64,000 nucleotides of DNA, taken from the NCBI RefSeq assembly GCF_008704205.1, contig NZ_VXLC01000014.1, forward strand, positions 186,001-250,000, given 5' to 3'. The stretch's first letter is position 1. Each line of letters opens with the position of its first letter. This document shows, one piece after another, positions 44,818-53,628 of this stretch. The position numbers were made by a program, and so were the translations under genes. Origin of the DNA: Nocardia colli. GTDB lineage: Bacteria; Actinomycetota; Actinomycetes; Mycobacteriales; Mycobacteriaceae. Under the pieces are notes generated by a model, which worked only from the letters and a program-made list of their open reading frames with translations, did not search any database and was not told the origin of the DNA.

Positions 44818-44979
44818 ATGATTTCGGACGTCGAGCGGGTGGGCCGATGGCCACGCCTGCGCAATGTGCTGGTCTTGATGGGTGACGTCGTCGGAGTCGT
44901 GGTGTTGATCGTCGCGGTGGGGCTCGTCGGATCGCACGGCACGTCATTGGACTTCATCACCTGGCTGACGGGCCGGTAG
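44818..44979 (+). CDS. 53-residue single-span membrane protein
   Basis: ATG 44818 is preceded by GAGAGG. The product has a basic N-terminus (VERVGRWPRLRN), one long hydrophobic helix (VLVLMGDVVGVVVLIVAVGL) and a short tail ending FITWLTGR. No family is recognised. It is convergent with the nuclease gene, whose stop is seven bases away. The 180 bp upstream has no repeat match to known riboswitches that I can identify. Confidence 0.5.
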   Translation: MISDVERVGRWPRLRNVLVLMGDVVGVVVLIVAVGLVGSHGTSLDFITWLTGR

Positions 44980-44986
44980 CGCCCGG

Positions 44987-45898
44987 TTATTCGGCCACCG
45001 CGTCGGCCAGGGTCTCGTCCGGCGACTCGCCGGTCCCGCCGGCCGGCCAGCCGGGGTAGGGCGGGGGCGTGCCGCCGAATTCGGGGCACAGGGGTTTGTA
45101 GTCGCAGTACGCGCAGAGCCAACTGGTGTTCGGCTGGAAGTCGCCGGTGCGACCCGCCGCCAGGATGGCCTCCCACAGCGCGGAGAGCGTGCGTTCGAAG
45201 CGGCGCAGTTCCTCTTCGTCGGGGGCGTAGGTGAGGATCTGCTCGTCGGACAGGTAGATCAGGCGCAGCTGGGCCGGCAGGATGCCGCGGGTGCGCAGCA
45301 CGACCAGCGCGTAGAACTTCAGCTGGAACAGCGCCCTGGTCTCCTGCGTCGGTCCGGGCGCGCGGCCGGTCTTGTAATCGACCACCCGTAGCTGTCCGGT
45401 CGGCGCGACATCGATCCGATCGACGAAGCCGCGCAACAGAACTCCGTCGTCGAGCTCCACCTCGACCCGCGCCTCGCGCGACTCCGGATCGAAGCGCGTG
45501 GGATCCTCCAGCCGGTAGTACGCCTGCACCAGCGAGCCCACCTCGGCCAGGAAGCCGTCCAGCTCGTCGTCGGTGATCAGCTCGGTCACCGCGGGCCATT
45601 CGGCCGCCACCCGCGCCCAGGCGGGCACGATCAGGCCCTCCGCCCGCTGCGGCCGGCGCTGCACCGCGGGCAGCCCGTACAGGTCCTCCAGCACCGCGTG
45701 CACCACCGTGCCGCGCAGCGCGTTGCGATTCGGCGGCTCCGGGATCCGGTCGATCGCCCGGAACCGGTACTTCAGCGGGCACTGCTTGAAATCCATTGCC
45801 CGCGAAGGCGACAGCGCCGGCCGCGACCGGCTCGCCGCCGCACCGGGATCGGACGCGGGCGCGCCGTCGGCAGGGGGCGTGGACACGGGCGAGCTCAT
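44987..45898 (-). CDS. RecB-like PD-(D/E)XK nuclease with Fe-S cysteine motif
   Basis: A 303-residue nuclease related to RecB/AddB C-terminal and Cas4-like enzymes. The PD-(D/E)XK core is visible as GFVDRIDVAPTGQLRVVDYKTG. An isolated cysteine near the N-terminus (FKQCPLKYRFR) plus CAYCDYKPLC near the C-terminus form the typical four-cysteine Fe-S staple of AddB/Cas4 nucleases. The homologue in M. tuberculosis is Rv2119, beside trmI as here. Either ATG 45898 or GTG 45928 could be the start; neither has a clear ribosome site. A repair role is likely. Confidence 0.85.
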   Translation of the reverse strand: MSSPVSTPPADGAPASDPGAAASRSRPALSPSRAMDFKQCPLKYRFRAIDRIPEPPNRNALRGTVVHAVLEDLYGLPAVQRRPQRAEGLIVPAWARVAAEWPAVTELITDDELDGFLAEVGSLVQAYYRLEDPTRFDPESREARVEVELDDGVLLRGFVDRIDVAPTGQLRVVDYKTGRAPGPTQETRALFQLKFYALVVLRTRGILPAQLRLIYLSDEQILTYAPDEEELRRFERTLSALWEAILAAGRTGDFQPNTSWLCAYCDYKPLCPEFGGTPPPYPGWPAGGTGESPDETLADAVAE

Positions 45899-45979
45899 AC
45901 CTGGCAGGCTATCCGGCGGCACCGACACGCCGGTGCGTGACTTTCATTCAGTGCTAGTTCTTCCAGCGAACGGAGATTC

Positions 45980-46813
45980 ATGACGGCCAGACGGACCGGG
46001 CCATTCACCCTCGGTGACCGGGTACAGCTGACCGATGCCAAAGGCCGCCTGTACACGGTGGTCTTGGAGGAGGGCAAGGAGTTCCACACCCATCGCGGCG
46101 GGATCAAGCACGACAGCTTGATCGGCGCCGACGAGGGCTCGGTGGTCAACTCCACCAACGGCACCCCGTATCTGGCGTTGCGTCCGTTACTGATCGACTA
46201 CGTGCTGTCCATGCCGCGCGGCGCCGCGGTCATCTACCCGAAGGACGCCGCCCAGATCGTGCACGAGGGCGACATGTTCCCCGGCGCGCGGGTGCTGGAG
46301 GCCGGCGCGGGTTCCGGCGCGCTGACCTGTTCGCTGTTGCGTGCCGTCGGGCCGCAGGGCGAGGTCATCTCGTACGAAATTCGCCAGGATCACGCCGATC
46401 ACGCCATCCGCAACGTCGAAACGTTCTATGGCGAACGTCCGGCTAACTGGTCGCTGACGGTCGGCGACGTCGCCGATTTCGACGGCGAACCGGTGGATCG
46501 CGCGGTGCTCGACATGCTCGCGCCGTGGGACGCGCTGCCCGCGGTGTCCAAGGCGCTGGTGCCCGGCGGCGTGCTGATCGTCTACGTGGCCACGGTCACG
46601 CAGCTGTCCAAGGTCGTGGAAGCGCTGCGCGAACAGGAATGCTGGACCGAGCCGCGGTCCTGGGAATCGATCGTGCGCGGCTGGCACGTGGTCGGCCTCG
46701 CGGTGCGCCCCGAGCACCGCATGCAGGGCCATACGGCCTTCCTGGTGAGCGCACGCAAGCTCGCCGAGGGCACGGTGACCCCCAAGCCGCAGCGCAGGCC
46801 GTCGAAGGGCTGA
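45980..46813 (+). CDS. trmI: tRNA (adenine-N1)-methyltransferase TrmI
   Basis: A 277-residue enzyme that methylates A58 in the T-loop of tRNA. The N-terminal barrel (GPFTLGDRVQLTDAKGRLYT) is followed by YPKDAAQIVHEGDMFPGARV and the SAM motif VLEAGAGSGALTCSLLRAVG. VDRAVLDMLAPWDALPAV carries the catalytic-loop Asp. The C-terminal tail is basic. It matches M. tuberculosis Rv2118c in length and context. The nuclease gene is divergent, with about 80 bp between starts. Confidence 0.94.
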   Translation: MTARRTGPFTLGDRVQLTDAKGRLYTVVLEEGKEFHTHRGGIKHDSLIGADEGSVVNSTNGTPYLALRPLLIDYVLSMPRGAAVIYPKDAAQIVHEGDMFPGARVLEAGAGSGALTCSLLRAVGPQGEVISYEIRQDHADHAIRNVETFYGERPANWSLTVGDVADFDGEPVDRAVLDMLAPWDALPAVSKALVPGGVLIVYVATVTQLSKVVEALREQECWTEPRSWESIVRGWHVVGLAVRPEHRMQGHTAFLVSARKLAEGTVTPKPQRRPSKG

Positions 46814-46827
46814 CGCGCCGGCTGAAC

Positions 46828-46860
46828 CGGCCGAGGGCGTCCGCACACCGCCCTCGGCCG
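46828..46860. terminator. Bidirectional hairpin between trmI and the lipoprotein gene
   Basis: A perfect 12-bp stem CGGCCGAGGGCG (46828-46839) / CGCCCTCGGCCG (46849-46860) with a 9-nt loop, between the convergent stops at 46813 and 46871. Confidence 0.7.
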
Positions 46861-46870
46861 TCGTCATCGA

Positions 46871-47389
46871 TCAGGCAGGGACGCAGGGCGCCTGCGCGAA
46901 GCCGAGCAGCAGGCAGCCGCTCTGGTCCGAGAGCTTCCAGGTGCCGCCGACGTTCTCCCAGGTGATGGGCATCGCGGGGGCGGTGCCGTGCGGCGAGTTG
47001 ATGGTCACCTGCGCGGTCGCGCTGTTGCCCTGGACTGTGACATCGGCCACTGCGAAGGTCAGCGCGTACCCGGCCAGACCCTTGTTCATCTGATCGATGT
47101 TCGCCGTGCGCTTTTCGCCGTCGACGATCAGCTTGGCCTTGTCCGCCGTGGGTACCGCCGGGTCGGACAACTTCACCAGGACCGCCTGCAACGTCTCCGG
47201 CGTCGGCGCGCTCGCGGCCGCGGACGGCGCCGCGCTGCTCGACGCACTAGCGGCCACTGCGCTGGAGGAAGAGACTGTGGCATCGGATTTGTTGTCATCG
47301 GAACTACAGCCGACGAGCCCGGCGGTAACGGCGAGGGCGGCGGCAGCGGTAGCAAGGGAAACGCGGAGGGTTCTGGCGGGAAGGAGCAT
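46871..47389 (-). CDS. lppK: LppK-like lipoprotein
   Basis: A 172-residue secreted lipoprotein. The signal peptide MLLPARTLRVSLATAAAALA ends in the lipobox LVGC, after which there is a Ser/Ala-rich linker. The remaining folded domain (about 70-172) has SDPAVPTADKAKLIVDGEKR and a C-terminal pair of cysteines (SGCLLLG, APCVPA) that may form a disulfide; it resembles the low-molecular-weight antigen MTB12-like fold. The position between trmI and mpa matches Rv2116 (LppK). The function is unknown. ATG 47389 has AAAGG upstream. Confidence 0.8.
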   Translation of the reverse strand: MLLPARTLRVSLATAAAALAVTAGLVGCSSDDNKSDATVSSSSAVAASASSSAAPSAAASAPTPETLQAVLVKLSDPAVPTADKAKLIVDGEKRTANIDQMNKGLAGYALTFAVADVTVQGNSATAQVTINSPHGTAPAMPITWENVGGTWKLSDQSGCLLLGFAQAPCVPA

Positions 47390-47568
47390 CTTCAGCAACC
47401 TTTCGGCTCGGTCGGCGAGCTGGCTCACCGAGTGCGGGTTAGGGCAGGCTAACATGGTTATCCGGCGGTCGATCGCAGCCCAGATGTGATCACGACGAAA
47501 CCATGTCGGAAAGCGAGAACGGTTCGCGCCCGGTAGCGTTGATAGACCGGGACTGGGAGGAGCAGCAC

Positions 47569-49329
47569 ATGAGCCCCATCGAGAATTCGGATTCGGCGGC
47601 CTGGAGAGAGCTCGAGGCGGTACGCGCCGAAGCGGCTGCACTCCGCAGGCAACTCGCCGATTCGCCGGATCGTGCACGGGAATTGGAAGCCCGCATCGAT
47701 TCGCTGACGATTCGCAACACCAAGCTGATGGACACTCTCAAGGAGGCGCGGCAGCAGCTGATCGCGCTCCGCGAGGAAGTCGATCGGCTCGGTCAGCCGC
47801 CGAGCGGATACGGCATTCTGATCGGCGTCTACGACGATCAGACGGTCGATGTGTTCACCTCGGGCCGCAAGATGCGGCTGACGTGTTCACCGAACATCGA
47901 GACCTCGACCCTGGAATACGGGCAGACCGTGCGCCTGAACGAGGCGCTCACGGTCGTCGAGGCCGGCGTGTTCGACGCGATCGGCGAGATCGGCACCCTG
48001 CGGGAGATCCTCGATGACGGCCGTCGTGCCCTCGTTGTCGGTCACGCCGACGAGGAACGCGTGGTCTGGCTGGCGGGTCCGCTGGCCAAGGTCGCCGAGT
48101 ACGACGACATGGACGACCCGGACTCCCCGATTCGCAAACTGCGCCCCGGCGATTCACTCCTGGTGGACACCAAGGCCGGCTTCGCGTTCGAGCGCATTCC
48201 CAAGGCCGAGGTCGAAGACCTTGTGCTGGAAGAGGTTCCGGACGTCGACTACACCGACATCGGCGGCCTCGGCCGGCAGATCGAGCAGATCCGCGATGCG
48301 GTGGAGCTGCCCTTCCTGCACAAGGACCTGTTCCGCGAGTACGCGTTGCGCCCGCCCAAGGGCGTGCTGCTCTACGGTCCGCCCGGTTGCGGTAAGACGC
48401 TCATCGCCAAGGCGGTGGCCAACTCGCTGGCCAAGAAGATCGCCGAGGCGCGCGGTGAGGATGCCAAGGAAGCCAAGTCGTTCTTCCTGAACATCAAGGG
48501 CCCCGAGCTGCTGAACAAGTTCGTGGGTGAGACCGAGCGCCACATCCGGATCATCTTCCAGCGGGCCCGCGAGAAGGCGTCCGAGGGCACCCCGGTGATC
48601 GTGTTCTTCGACGAGATGGATTCCATCTTCCGCACCCGCGGTTCGGGCGTGTCCTCCGATGTGGAGACCACGGTTGTGCCGCAGCTGCTTTCGGAGATCG
48701 ACGGCGTCGAGGGCCTGGAGAACGTCATCGTGATCGGCGCCTCCAACCGCGAGGACATGATCGACCCCGCGATCCTGCGGCCCGGCCGCCTGGACGTGAA
48801 GATCAAGATCGAGCGGCCGGATGCCGAATCGGCACAGGACATCTTCTCCAAGTACCTCACGGAGACGCTGCCCCTGCACGCCGACGATCTCGCCGAGTTC
48901 GGCGGCGACAAGCTGGCGTGCGTGCAGGCGATGATCGAACGGGTCGTCGACCGGATGTACGCCGAGAGCGAGGACAACCGCTTCCTGGAGGTCACCTACG
49001 CCAACGGTGACAAGGAGGTCCTGTACTTCAAGGACTTCAACTCCGGCGCCATGATCCAGAACATCGTGGACCGCTCCAAGAAGTACGCCATCAAGTCCGT
49101 CCTCGACACCGGCAACCCCGGCCTGCGTCTCCAGCATCTCTACGATTCGATTCAGGACGAGTTCTCCGAGAACGAGGACCTGCCCAACACCACGAATCCC
49201 GATGACTGGGCCCGCATCTCGGGCAAGAAGGGCGAGCGGATCGTCTACATCCGCACGCTCGTCACCGGCAAGAACGCCAGTGCGAGCAGGGCGATCGACA
49301 CCGAATCCAGCACGGGCCAGTACCTGTAG
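47569..49329 (+). CDS. mpa: Proteasome-associated AAA+ ATPase (ARC/Mpa)
   Basis: A 586-residue ring ATPase that unfolds pupylated proteins and feeds them into the 20S proteasome. The N-terminal coiled coil (about 10-75) binds Pup; the double OB domain follows (about 80-235). Walker A is GPPGCGKT (about 270-277), Walker B FFDEMDS (near 346), and the arginine finger region NREDMIDPAILRPGRLD is present. The C-terminus STGQYL carries the penultimate Tyr needed to dock on the proteasome. ATG 47569 follows GGGAGGAG; an in-frame ATG at 47503 is less likely. Pup, dop and the proteasome genes, which follow mpa in M. tuberculosis, are not in this position here. Confidence 0.96.
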   Translation: MSPIENSDSAAWRELEAVRAEAAALRRQLADSPDRARELEARIDSLTIRNTKLMDTLKEARQQLIALREEVDRLGQPPSGYGILIGVYDDQTVDVFTSGRKMRLTCSPNIETSTLEYGQTVRLNEALTVVEAGVFDAIGEIGTLREILDDGRRALVVGHADEERVVWLAGPLAKVAEYDDMDDPDSPIRKLRPGDSLLVDTKAGFAFERIPKAEVEDLVLEEVPDVDYTDIGGLGRQIEQIRDAVELPFLHKDLFREYALRPPKGVLLYGPPGCGKTLIAKAVANSLAKKIAEARGEDAKEAKSFFLNIKGPELLNKFVGETERHIRIIFQRAREKASEGTPVIVFFDEMDSIFRTRGSGVSSDVETTVVPQLLSEIDGVEGLENVIVIGASNREDMIDPAILRPGRLDVKIKIERPDAESAQDIFSKYLTETLPLHADDLAEFGGDKLACVQAMIERVVDRMYAESEDNRFLEVTYANGDKEVLYFKDFNSGAMIQNIVDRSKKYAIKSVLDTGNPGLRLQHLYDSIQDEFSENEDLPNTTNPDDWARISGKKGERIVYIRTLVTGKNASASRAIDTESSTGQYL

Positions 49330-49344
49330 GTTTCAGTACGAAGG

Positions 49345-49374
49345 GCCGCGTCTCCATTGGAGGCGCGGCTTTTT
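49345..49374 (+). terminator. Intrinsic terminator of mpa
   Basis: GCCGCG-T-CTCC (49345-49355), loop ATT, then GGAG-G-CGCGGC (49359-49369) forms an 11-bp stem with one T-G pair, followed by TTTTT (49370-49374). It is the only textbook stem plus T-run terminator in the window. Confidence 0.88.
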
Positions 49375-49381
49375 CGTGTGG

Positions 49382-51394
49382 TCAGGGCGCATCCCCGGCA
49401 CCGGTCTCCGCGAGTCCGGCAACGCGATGCCGGACCGCCGAGTTGCGCGCGTACTCGGCGATCGCCGGGGCGGAGTCGGTTTCGATGACCGCGCTGATCG
49501 CGCGATGAACGGCTTGGAGTTCTATTCCGCGCCTTGTCATTTCCGTGGTGAGGCCCGGTAGCAACGCGCCGTGCGTGACGCCGAATATTTCGGCCGGGTC
49601 TCCGGGGCGGCCGCGGGTGATCAGGACGCCGAGTCCGACGAGCAGGTCGCGGATCTGGGCGGTGGTCAACTCGGCGCCGAGCCGGGCGAGCGCTGCCTCG
49701 GCGAGGTCGATCGGCAGCACCGGGCCTACGCCGGCGGCGACGAGCAGGCCGAGTAATGGTCCGAGGGCCGTGCGGATTTCGGGGTCTGCCGAGGTGATCG
49801 CGTCGCCGATCCGATGCGCTACGACGGTGTCCAGGCCGATGCCTTCGGTGACCTCGGCCGGGGTGACCATGGAGTCGACCTCGACCAGCAGGCGGGCGAC
49901 CAGCCAGCCGCTCGCGACCGCGTGCGAGTCGCTGAACACCCGGGTGGGTGTTTCCGCGAGCAGCGCGTCGATCCAGTTGACCCAGGTATCCGAGTGGTAC
50001 CGAGCGACTTTGGCACGGGTGGATCCCACCAGGATGTCGGCGACGTCGCGAGCGGTGGGTTCCGGCAGGGTGATTCGGTGCATGTGCGCGAGTTCCGGCG
50101 TGTCCTCGACGCCGGTTCCGGCGCGGATGCTGATCACCAGGCGGACGTGGGCGAATTCCGCGGCCGTGGTGAGGTTTTCGATCGCGCGGATGAGCAGGGT
50201 GCGGCTGCCCGCTTCCGGCTGGTCCAGACCGTCGAGCACGATGGTGACCCGGGTTCCCGGACTTGCCGATCGGGTGATCGGGCGGCCGACCTCGATGTCG
50301 AACACGTCGGGCTCGGTCTCGCTGCTCTCGGTCAGTGCTCGGACCTCACGCACCGCGTCGGCGAAGCCCGGCAGGCGGACGCTGAGTTGGGCCGACAGCT
50401 CGGTGGCGACGGTCTCCATGGAACTACTGGCGGTCAAAAACACTGCCGCGGTGACGTATTCGGGGGCGATCGGCAGGCTGTCGACAATCGTCGGGCGGAT
50501 CAGCATCGCCATCAGGGTCGACTTCCCGGCGGCCGGCGGTCCGACGATCGCCCGCAACCGGTGGCTGCCGCTCTCCACGATCTCGGTGAGGCGTTCGCGG
50601 ATGGCGCCGGTCAGTTGCAGGCGGCGGGTGAGGTGGTCGACGAAACCGGCGGCCGGGCGGCCGGTCAGCGCGTCTCGGCGGCGGGCCGGGTTCGGCAGCA
50701 GCCAGAGGCCGGGATCGCCGTCGGGGGAGGCGGATTCGGCGCCCATGGCGTACGAAAGATGCTGCGGGCGTTGCTGAACGCAGCTCGCGGCGATCGGGTC
50801 GACCAGGTCGGCGGGGAGCAGGTTTTCGCCGCGGGTGGCGAGTCCGGACTCGAAGGTGGCGAGCATGGTCCTGGTGAAGCAGCCGTTGTAGGCGGGGCCG
50901 TCGTCGGAGGCCACCAGGAGTTCCACGCGCCCTGCGGATCTGGCGAGCAGGTCGGTCCAGCGACGGGCCGCGCCGTGCACGCCCTGTTCGGCTTCGCAGG
51001 TGTCGATGAGGACGACGAGGCCGTCGAGCGCGGATCGGTTCAGTCGTTCGCGGATCGACTGGGTGAGGTGCACGGCGGTGCGCGAGTCGGGTACCGCGGG
51101 GGAGTCGTAGGCGAGGAGATAGAAGTCCTCGGGGCCGGTGGTGACGCCGTGTCCGATGAACGTGACGAGCAGACTGGCCTGTCGCGCAGCGGCCGATTCG
51201 AAGGCCGCGGCGATGATGTCGGCGAGTTTGCTTGCGCCAGGGTCGATTACGGGTCCGTCATGGGCGGTTGCCGATTCCCACCCGCCGTCGGCGGTGAGTC
51301 TGGCGTACAGGTCTTCGGCGAGTCCGTGCACGAAACCCAATTCGGGTAGCGCCGCGCACTCCGACCCCACCACCAACGCCAATCGCCCACCCAT
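49382..51394 (-). CDS. Caspase-like peptidase fused to a STAND/NACHT-type NTPase
   Basis: A 670-residue two-domain protein. Residues 1-235 form a caspase-fold (peptidase C14) domain: the catalytic His82 is in VTFIGHGVTTGPEDFYLL and Cys133 in VVLIDTCEAEQGV. A P-loop NTPase follows: Walker A GPPAAGKS (285-292), Walker B VTIVLDGLD (383-391) and a sensor-like RLVISIRAG. The rest is a helical, winged-helix-like region ending DSAPAIAEYARNSAVRHRV. Typical STAND proteins continue into WD40 or TPR sensor repeats, which are missing. Bacterial caspase-NTPase fusions are thought to act in immunity or cell death; nothing in this sequence shows the trigger or target. It is convergent with mpa. Confidence 0.8.
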   Translation of the reverse strand: MGGRLALVVGSECAALPELGFVHGLAEDLYARLTADGGWESATAHDGPVIDPGASKLADIIAAAFESAAARQASLLVTFIGHGVTTGPEDFYLLAYDSPAVPDSRTAVHLTQSIRERLNRSALDGLVVLIDTCEAEQGVHGAARRWTDLLARSAGRVELLVASDDGPAYNGCFTRTMLATFESGLATRGENLLPADLVDPIAASCVQQRPQHLSYAMGAESASPDGDPGLWLLPNPARRRDALTGRPAAGFVDHLTRRLQLTGAIRERLTEIVESGSHRLRAIVGPPAAGKSTLMAMLIRPTIVDSLPIAPEYVTAAVFLTASSSMETVATELSAQLSVRLPGFADAVREVRALTESSETEPDVFDIEVGRPITRSASPGTRVTIVLDGLDQPEAGSRTLLIRAIENLTTAAEFAHVRLVISIRAGTGVEDTPELAHMHRITLPEPTARDVADILVGSTRAKVARYHSDTWVNWIDALLAETPTRVFSDSHAVASGWLVARLLVEVDSMVTPAEVTEGIGLDTVVAHRIGDAITSADPEIRTALGPLLGLLVAAGVGPVLPIDLAEAALARLGAELTTAQIRDLLVGLGVLITRGRPGDPAEIFGVTHGALLPGLTTEMTRRGIELQAVHRAISAVIETDSAPAIAEYARNSAVRHRVAGLAETGAGDAP

Positions 51395-51723
51395 GCGGGA
51401 AACATACCCCGCAGACCCGACTCGATACCCCGCCGCTGTGGTGCAACATCAACTGGGTTCAGGTACTGATGTTGCCGCGCTTGCCGGCTAGGTCGGCGTC
51501 GACGGCGACCGAACCTTCGGTCGTCGACCTGGTCGGAGAGACTTTGGGTTCGAGCTGATCGGGAGTGGTCGAGTCGGCGTCGTTCGTACCGGCGGAGTCG
51601 GGCGTTGGTTCGGATATCGCCGCGCGTGACCCGATCCGCCTGGTTCGGGTCGAGGTTGGCGGATAGCGGTGTGCTGCGATCGATGTGTGGCCCGGTAGGT
51701 GCGGGCGCGGCAGACTCGGGCGT
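51395..51723. other. Intergenic region between the caspase-like and carboxylesterase genes
   Basis: No gene is supported in this 329-bp divergent gap. An inverted repeat CGACCGAA-CC-TTCGGTCG (51506-51523) is the clearest structure and might be a regulator site. Confidence 0.5.
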
Positions 51724-52974
51724 ATGACCAGTGAGATCAATGTGTCGCCTGTCGTCGAGACGACCGCGGGGGCCGTCCGTGGTGTTGTCGACGGGCCGGT
51801 AACGGCCTATCGGGGCATTCCTTATGCGCAGGCTGCAAGATTCGGCAAGCCGCAGCCGAGCGTCCCGTGGACCGATGTCCGGGCGGCCACCGAGTTCGGG
51901 CCGGCGGCACCGCAATCGGCGTCGCGTCTGGCGCGGGTGATGGGAGACTTCGAGATTCGGCAGGACGAGGATTGCCTGTCGCTGAACGTGTGGGCGCCGC
52001 CGGGCGCGGGTCATCCGGTGCTGGTGTTTCTGCACGGTGGTGGATTCTCCAGTGGCGCAGGGAGTCTCGGGTGGTACGACGGGGCGGAGTTCGCGGCGCT
52101 GGGGGACGTCGTGGTGGTGACCGTGAACTATCGCTTGGGCGTGTTCGGGTATCTGCGGCTGCCCGGGGTGAGCGACGGCAACTTGGGGTTGCTCGATCAG
52201 ATCGCGGCGCTCACCTGGGTGCGGGAGAACATCGCGGCGTTCGGCGGCGACCCCGATCGAGTGACCGCGGCTGGGCAGTCGGCGGGTGCGATATCGCTGG
52301 TGGCGATGCTGTCCGGCGAGCAAGGGCGCGGGTTGTTCCAGCAGGCCGTGTTGCAGAGCACGCCGCTCGGCATGCTGCCCGCCACGCCCGATGATGCGGC
52401 GCAGACCGGCGGGAAGTTGGTGCAGGAGTTGGGCATCGAGGCCGAGCAGCTCGGAGCGGTGCCGGTGGCCGAACTGCTGGCCGCGCAGTCCGCGGTCGCG
52501 AGTCGGGCGCCGTCCCGGATCATCCCGCCGTTCCAGCTGACCGGGGACGGGACGTTGGTCGATGCCGACCCGGCGGGCGCGGTGGGCCGGCACAGCACCA
52601 TGCCGATCCTGCTGGGCACGACCAGGGACGAGGCGGCGGCGTTCTTCTCCGACGACTGGAACGCCATGGCGCAGGCCACCGAGCAGGGGTTCGGCGGGCC
52701 GACCCGGCAACTGGGTGCGGCGCTCGGCGAGCGCGGGGTCGCGCCGTGGCTGTACCGGTTCGATTGGCAGCCGGACGGCAGTCCGTTCGGCGCGTGCCAC
52801 TGCCTCGAGCTGCCGTTCTTGCTCGGCGACGCGGACGCGTGGCAGCACGCGCCAATGCTGCACGGCGAGCGTCCGCAGCGACTGGTCGACGAGATGCGCC
52901 GCAGCTGGATCGGTTTCGTCCGGGACGGCGATCCGGGGTGGGAGCGGGGCAGCACCCGGCACTTCACTGACTGA
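51724..52974 (+). CDS. Compact type-B carboxylesterase
   Basis: A 416-residue alpha/beta-hydrolase of the carboxylesterase/para-nitrobenzyl-esterase family. Features: AYRGIPYAQA near the N-terminus, EDCLSLNVWAP, oxyanion-hole LVFLHGGGF, nucleophile GQSAG, the acid in TRDEAAAFF, and the histidine in GACHCLELPF. It is shorter than the usual 480-520 residues: about 80 residues are missing between the acid loop and the histidine, though all triad elements remain. ATG 51724 gives the natural N-terminus. A TetR gene follows after 18 bp. Confidence 0.86.
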   Translation: MTSEINVSPVVETTAGAVRGVVDGPVTAYRGIPYAQAARFGKPQPSVPWTDVRAATEFGPAAPQSASRLARVMGDFEIRQDEDCLSLNVWAPPGAGHPVLVFLHGGGFSSGAGSLGWYDGAEFAALGDVVVVTVNYRLGVFGYLRLPGVSDGNLGLLDQIAALTWVRENIAAFGGDPDRVTAAGQSAGAISLVAMLSGEQGRGLFQQAVLQSTPLGMLPATPDDAAQTGGKLVQELGIEAEQLGAVPVAELLAAQSAVASRAPSRIIPPFQLTGDGTLVDADPAGAVGRHSTMPILLGTTRDEAAAFFSDDWNAMAQATEQGFGGPTRQLGAALGERGVAPWLYRFDWQPDGSPFGACHCLELPFLLGDADAWQHAPMLHGERPQRLVDEMRRSWIGFVRDGDPGWERGSTRHFTD

Positions 52975-52992
52975 TCGTGCTAATATCTGGCC

Positions 52993-53628
52993 GTGCGGTC
53001 AGAAAATGGTCCAGATGGCCAACAGAGGTCGTTTATCGAGGAAGCGCGGCGGCGGCAGATCATCGCGTCCGCGGTGGAGGTGATCTCCGAGGTCGGGTAC
53101 GGCAATGCGTCGCTCGCGCGGATCGCGAAGCATGCCGGGATCTCCAAGGGGGTCATCTCCTACCACTTCGCCGGCAAGGACGATCTGATGACGCAGCTGG
53201 TCATCCAGCTGTACGTATCGGGGGCGGAGCACATCGGGCCGAAGGTCGCCGCGGCGGTCGGTCCGCGAAACATGTTGCTGGCCTACATCGAAGCCAATCT
53301 CGCCTTCATCGCCGCGAACGTGAACTACGTCGCGGCGCTGACGGACGTGGTGCTGAACCTGCGCGACGCGGCGGGCAAGCCGAGGTTCGCCTCGGCCGAC
53401 GGGGAGCGGGACATCATCGTGCCGCTGGTCGACATCATGAGCGAAGGCCAGCGGGCCGGTGATTTCGCCGACTTCGATCCGCTGGTGATGGCGAAGTCCA
53501 TCCGGGACGCGATCGACGGCGCGGCCGGGCGCGCGATCCGGGAGCCGGGCTTCGACATGGACGAGTACGCCGCGCACCTGTGCCGGTTGTTCGATTTGGC
53601 TACGCGAAAGGTGGGGGCAGATGACTGA
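52993..53628 (+). CDS. TetR-family regulator
   Basis: A 211-residue repressor starting at GTG 52993. The helix-turn-helix region is RRRQIIASAVEVISEVGYGN with IAKHAGISKGVISYHFAGKDDL, close to the YtfA/BetI-like group. There is no ribosome site, and TAATAT (52981-52986) could be a -10 box for a leaderless transcript beginning at the GTG. It overlaps the following membrane-protein gene by eight bases and follows the carboxylesterase closely, so it may control either of them. Confidence 0.86.
   Translation: MRSENGPDGQQRSFIEEARRRQIIASAVEVISEVGYGNASLARIAKHAGISKGVISYHFAGKDDLMTQLVIQLYVSGAEHIGPKVAAAVGPRNMLLAYIEANLAFIAANVNYVAALTDVVLNLRDAAGKPRFASADGERDIIVPLVDIMSEGQRAGDFADFDPLVMAKSIRDAIDGAAGRAIREPGFDMDEYAAHLCRLFDLATRKVGADD

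Noticed and set aside
49382..51394. Reading the caspase-like/NTPase gene as part of the proteasome cluster
   Set aside because: It converges on mpa across a T-run terminator, so co-transcription is excluded.
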